In this document: piece after piece, positions 63,074 to 64,000 of the stretch
How positions within the stretch are numbered: position 1 is the stretch's first letter
Layout: the number at the start of each line of letters is the position of its first letter
Assembly: GCA_900465665.1 (NCBI GenBank)
Contig: UBJO01000030.1
Coordinates: 1 to 64,000, forward strand
Source of the DNA: Hyphomicrobiales bacterium
GTDB lineage: Bacteria > Pseudomonadota > Alphaproteobacteria > Rhizobiales > Rhizobiaceae
DNA: 64,000 bases
Direction: 5' to 3'
Notes under the pieces: model-generated
The model's database searches: none
What the model was told of the DNA's origin: nothing
Seen by the model: the letters and a program-made list of their open reading frames with translations, nothing else
Translations under genes and position numbers: made by a program

Positions 63074-63211
63074 TCAGCCGTATAGTCCATGAAACTTGGC
63101 TGTATAAACGAAGAGCGGTACCCCAAATACCGCAAGTCCAATCAAGAATGCCGTGCTTGTTCTAACCAGTCTCAGGCGCCGTGTGCGGGCGCCATCCCAA
63201 TCGTAAACCAT
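63074..63211 (-). CDS. Tiny single-helix membrane protein (45 residues)
   Basis: The product starts MVYDWDGARTRRLRLVRTST, has one hydrophobic helix (about 21-36: AFLIGLAVFGVPLFVY) and ends TAKFHGLYG. The pattern of a Tyr-Asp-Trp head, an Arg-rich stretch and one helix recurs in rhizobial small proteins that I know only as hypothetical. The ATG at 63211 has a GTGGGAG RBS about 8 nt upstream. It lies convergent with wrbA and next to the tRNA-Leu remnant. Confidence 0.65.
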   Translation of the reverse strand: MVYDWDGARTRRLRLVRTSTAFLIGLAVFGVPLFVYTAKFHGLYG

Positions 63212-63432
63212 CGTCTTACTCCCACCACAAGACAAGCTTTACAAATACACGACCAGAAGCCGTGTCTTTACTGACACAGGCATACAATCACATTCTAACA
63301 TTGCAAAAAAGATGCTTGTTAATGACTCCGTAATATGTTTTCCGACCGTGGCCGAATCGCATCACGTTGCACTTTGTACGATACCGGATGCACTTGACTG
63401 AATCGCCGCAGTCGTTGATTGAGGGTGCTATT

Positions 63433-63475
63433 GCGGGCGTGGCGAAACTGGTAGACGCAAGGGACTTAAAATCAC
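63433..63475 (+). tRNA. tRNA-Leu(UAA), 5' half only (disrupted at an attachment site)
   Basis: From 63433 the text gives a 7-nt acceptor arm GCGGGCG, a D arm (GCG..CGC with AAACTGGTAGA) and an anticodon stem-loop AGGGA-CTTAAAA-TCACT with anticodon TAA. The 3' anticodon stem already has a mismatch (CAC in place of CCC), and no variable arm, T arm (no GGTTCGA) or matching CGCCCGC acceptor end follows within 100 nt. This is what remains after integration with crossover in the anticodon region. A -35-like TTGACT lies at 63394. Confidence 0.75.
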
Positions 63476-63568
63476 TTAGAAACCCCGTGTTCCAAGGCCT
63501 TCTGGCTGCAAAACATCGTCCGTTTTTCGATGGAAAACGACGGAACAAAATGAGATTTGCAAAACATT

Positions 63569-64000
63569 TCAGCGCTTCTTTTTGCTCTCGAATGCCCTGA
63601 TTACTTTTGCCTCGGCCTCAACGTGCCGAGTATAATGAGCGCCCATGCGCTCTGACTTGTCGCCAAGCGCGGCGGCAACGTCTCCGGTGTCCGCACCACT
63701 CCTCGCCAGATCGGCAGCATAGCTCGTCCTGAGCCCGTGCAGAGTGGTTCCAGCGCCAATCATCCCCTCCGCTTCAAGATCTCGCAGATAGTGGCTTACC
63801 GCCGTCTGCATCTGCTTCTCGTCATCCCACGGCGTGCCGTCCAGCTTGGTGCAGATCATCAGCGCGGTCTTGTCGAGCTTGTCGAGATATTCCTGCAGTT
63901 CGGAGACGACGGGAACCATTGTGTTCTCTTGGTTCTTTTTCGTCACCTTGCGAAAGCAGTTCCAGCCATGGATTGGGTGAGGGGCGATGTCTTTCCACCC
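63569..64000 (-). CDS. int: Tyrosine recombinase/phage-type integrase, C-terminal part (runs off the window)
   Basis: The frame is open to the right edge; the visible 143 residues are the catalytic domain. It shows WKDIAPHPIHGWNCFRKVTKK (beta-strand region), the His-x-x-Arg motif in LHGLRTSYAADLARSGADTG, and the nucleophile Tyr in RMGAHYTRHVEAEAKVIRA, followed by a short basic end. It reads toward the tRNA remnant, 93 nt away, the usual position of a site-specific integrase relative to its attachment site. The N-terminal core-binding domain lies outside the window. Confidence 0.88.
   Translation of the reverse strand, partial: GWKDIAPHPIHGWNCFRKVTKKNQENTMVPVVSELQEYLDKLDKTALMICTKLDGTPWDDEKQMQTAVSHYLRDLEAEGMIGAGTTLHGLRTSYAADLARSGADTGDVAAALGDKSERMGAHYTRHVEAEAKVIRAFESKKKR

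Overview
The window reads as a stretch of the main chromosome of an alphaproteobacterium of the order Rhizobiales, most likely family Rhizobiaceae (Rhizobium/Agrobacterium group). Support comes from the divK-pleD-rpmG order, a short second FtsZ, a class II B12-dependent ribonucleotide reductase, a RIME-type rhizobial palindrome after gatB, DUF3572/DUF2155/DUF2167 genes, alphaproteobacterial LexA boxes (GAAC-N7-GAAC) and EcfG-type stress promoters. Coding density is high and GC content is high. I see no CRISPR array, rRNA operon or insertion sequence. This was read by eye: family names rest on recognised motifs, not on searches.

Layout. 0.1-5.0 kb: an ABC-type periplasmic binding protein, rlmN and a damaged cytochrome c maturation cluster (ccmG, ccmD, ccmC, then a chimeric frame whose front is a secreted FG-GAP-like protein and whose rear is CcmB; no ccmA). 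5.0-5.2 kb: a 28-residue membrane microprotein whose promoter contains a LexA box. 5.3-15.3 kb: dnaE, an L,D-transpeptidase, LexA-controlled dinB, a HAD protein, DUF3572, the divK-pleD cell-cycle/c-di-GMP pair, a candidate structured RNA and rpmG. 15.3-26.9 kb: an MFS transporter, DUF983, rnr, topA, dprA, plsY and pyrB with a non-catalytic-looking pyrC. 27.0-33.9 kb: an AidB-like dehydrogenase, GNAT, TetR, small membrane proteins, ruvX, a UPF0173 hydrolase and gatC-gatA. 34.0-38.5 kb: genes separating gatCA from gatB, including a GT2-GtrA fusion with a GT-C transferase and a YjhX-family gene. 38.6-49.8 kb: gatB, GNATs, an NDUFA12-type complex I factor, DUF2155, DUF2167, aat-accC-accB-aroQ, a DsbA-like protein, an aminotransferase and a ketopantoate-reductase-like protein. 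50.0-54.4 kb: ftsZ2, an SDR and a cluster of small, partly EcfG-promoted genes. 54.5-63.2 kb: nrdJ with tandem NrdR boxes, a Cache-like secreted protein, gpt, a double Usp with an anaerobox, a CinA-type protein, wrbA and a tiny membrane protein. 63.4-64.0 kb: the 5' half of a tRNA-Leu(UAA) joined to a tyrosine integrase that runs off the window, which looks like the edge of an integrated element.

How the parts fit. Most of the window is housekeeping: replication and topology (dnaE, topA, dprA), translation (gatCAB, rpmG, rlmN, rnr, aat), lipid synthesis (accBC, plsY), pyrimidine synthesis (pyrB/pyrC') and polarity control (divK, pleD). Regulatory sites visible by eye give four stress circuits: SOS (microprotein and dinB), general stress (53.2-53.9 kb), oxygen limitation (Usp) and nucleotide supply (nrdJ). 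The most unusual points are the SidA-like SOS microprotein candidate, the FG-GAP/CcmB chimera formed at a shared PDLALLA-coding stretch with loss of ccmA, and the split tRNA-Leu at the island edge.
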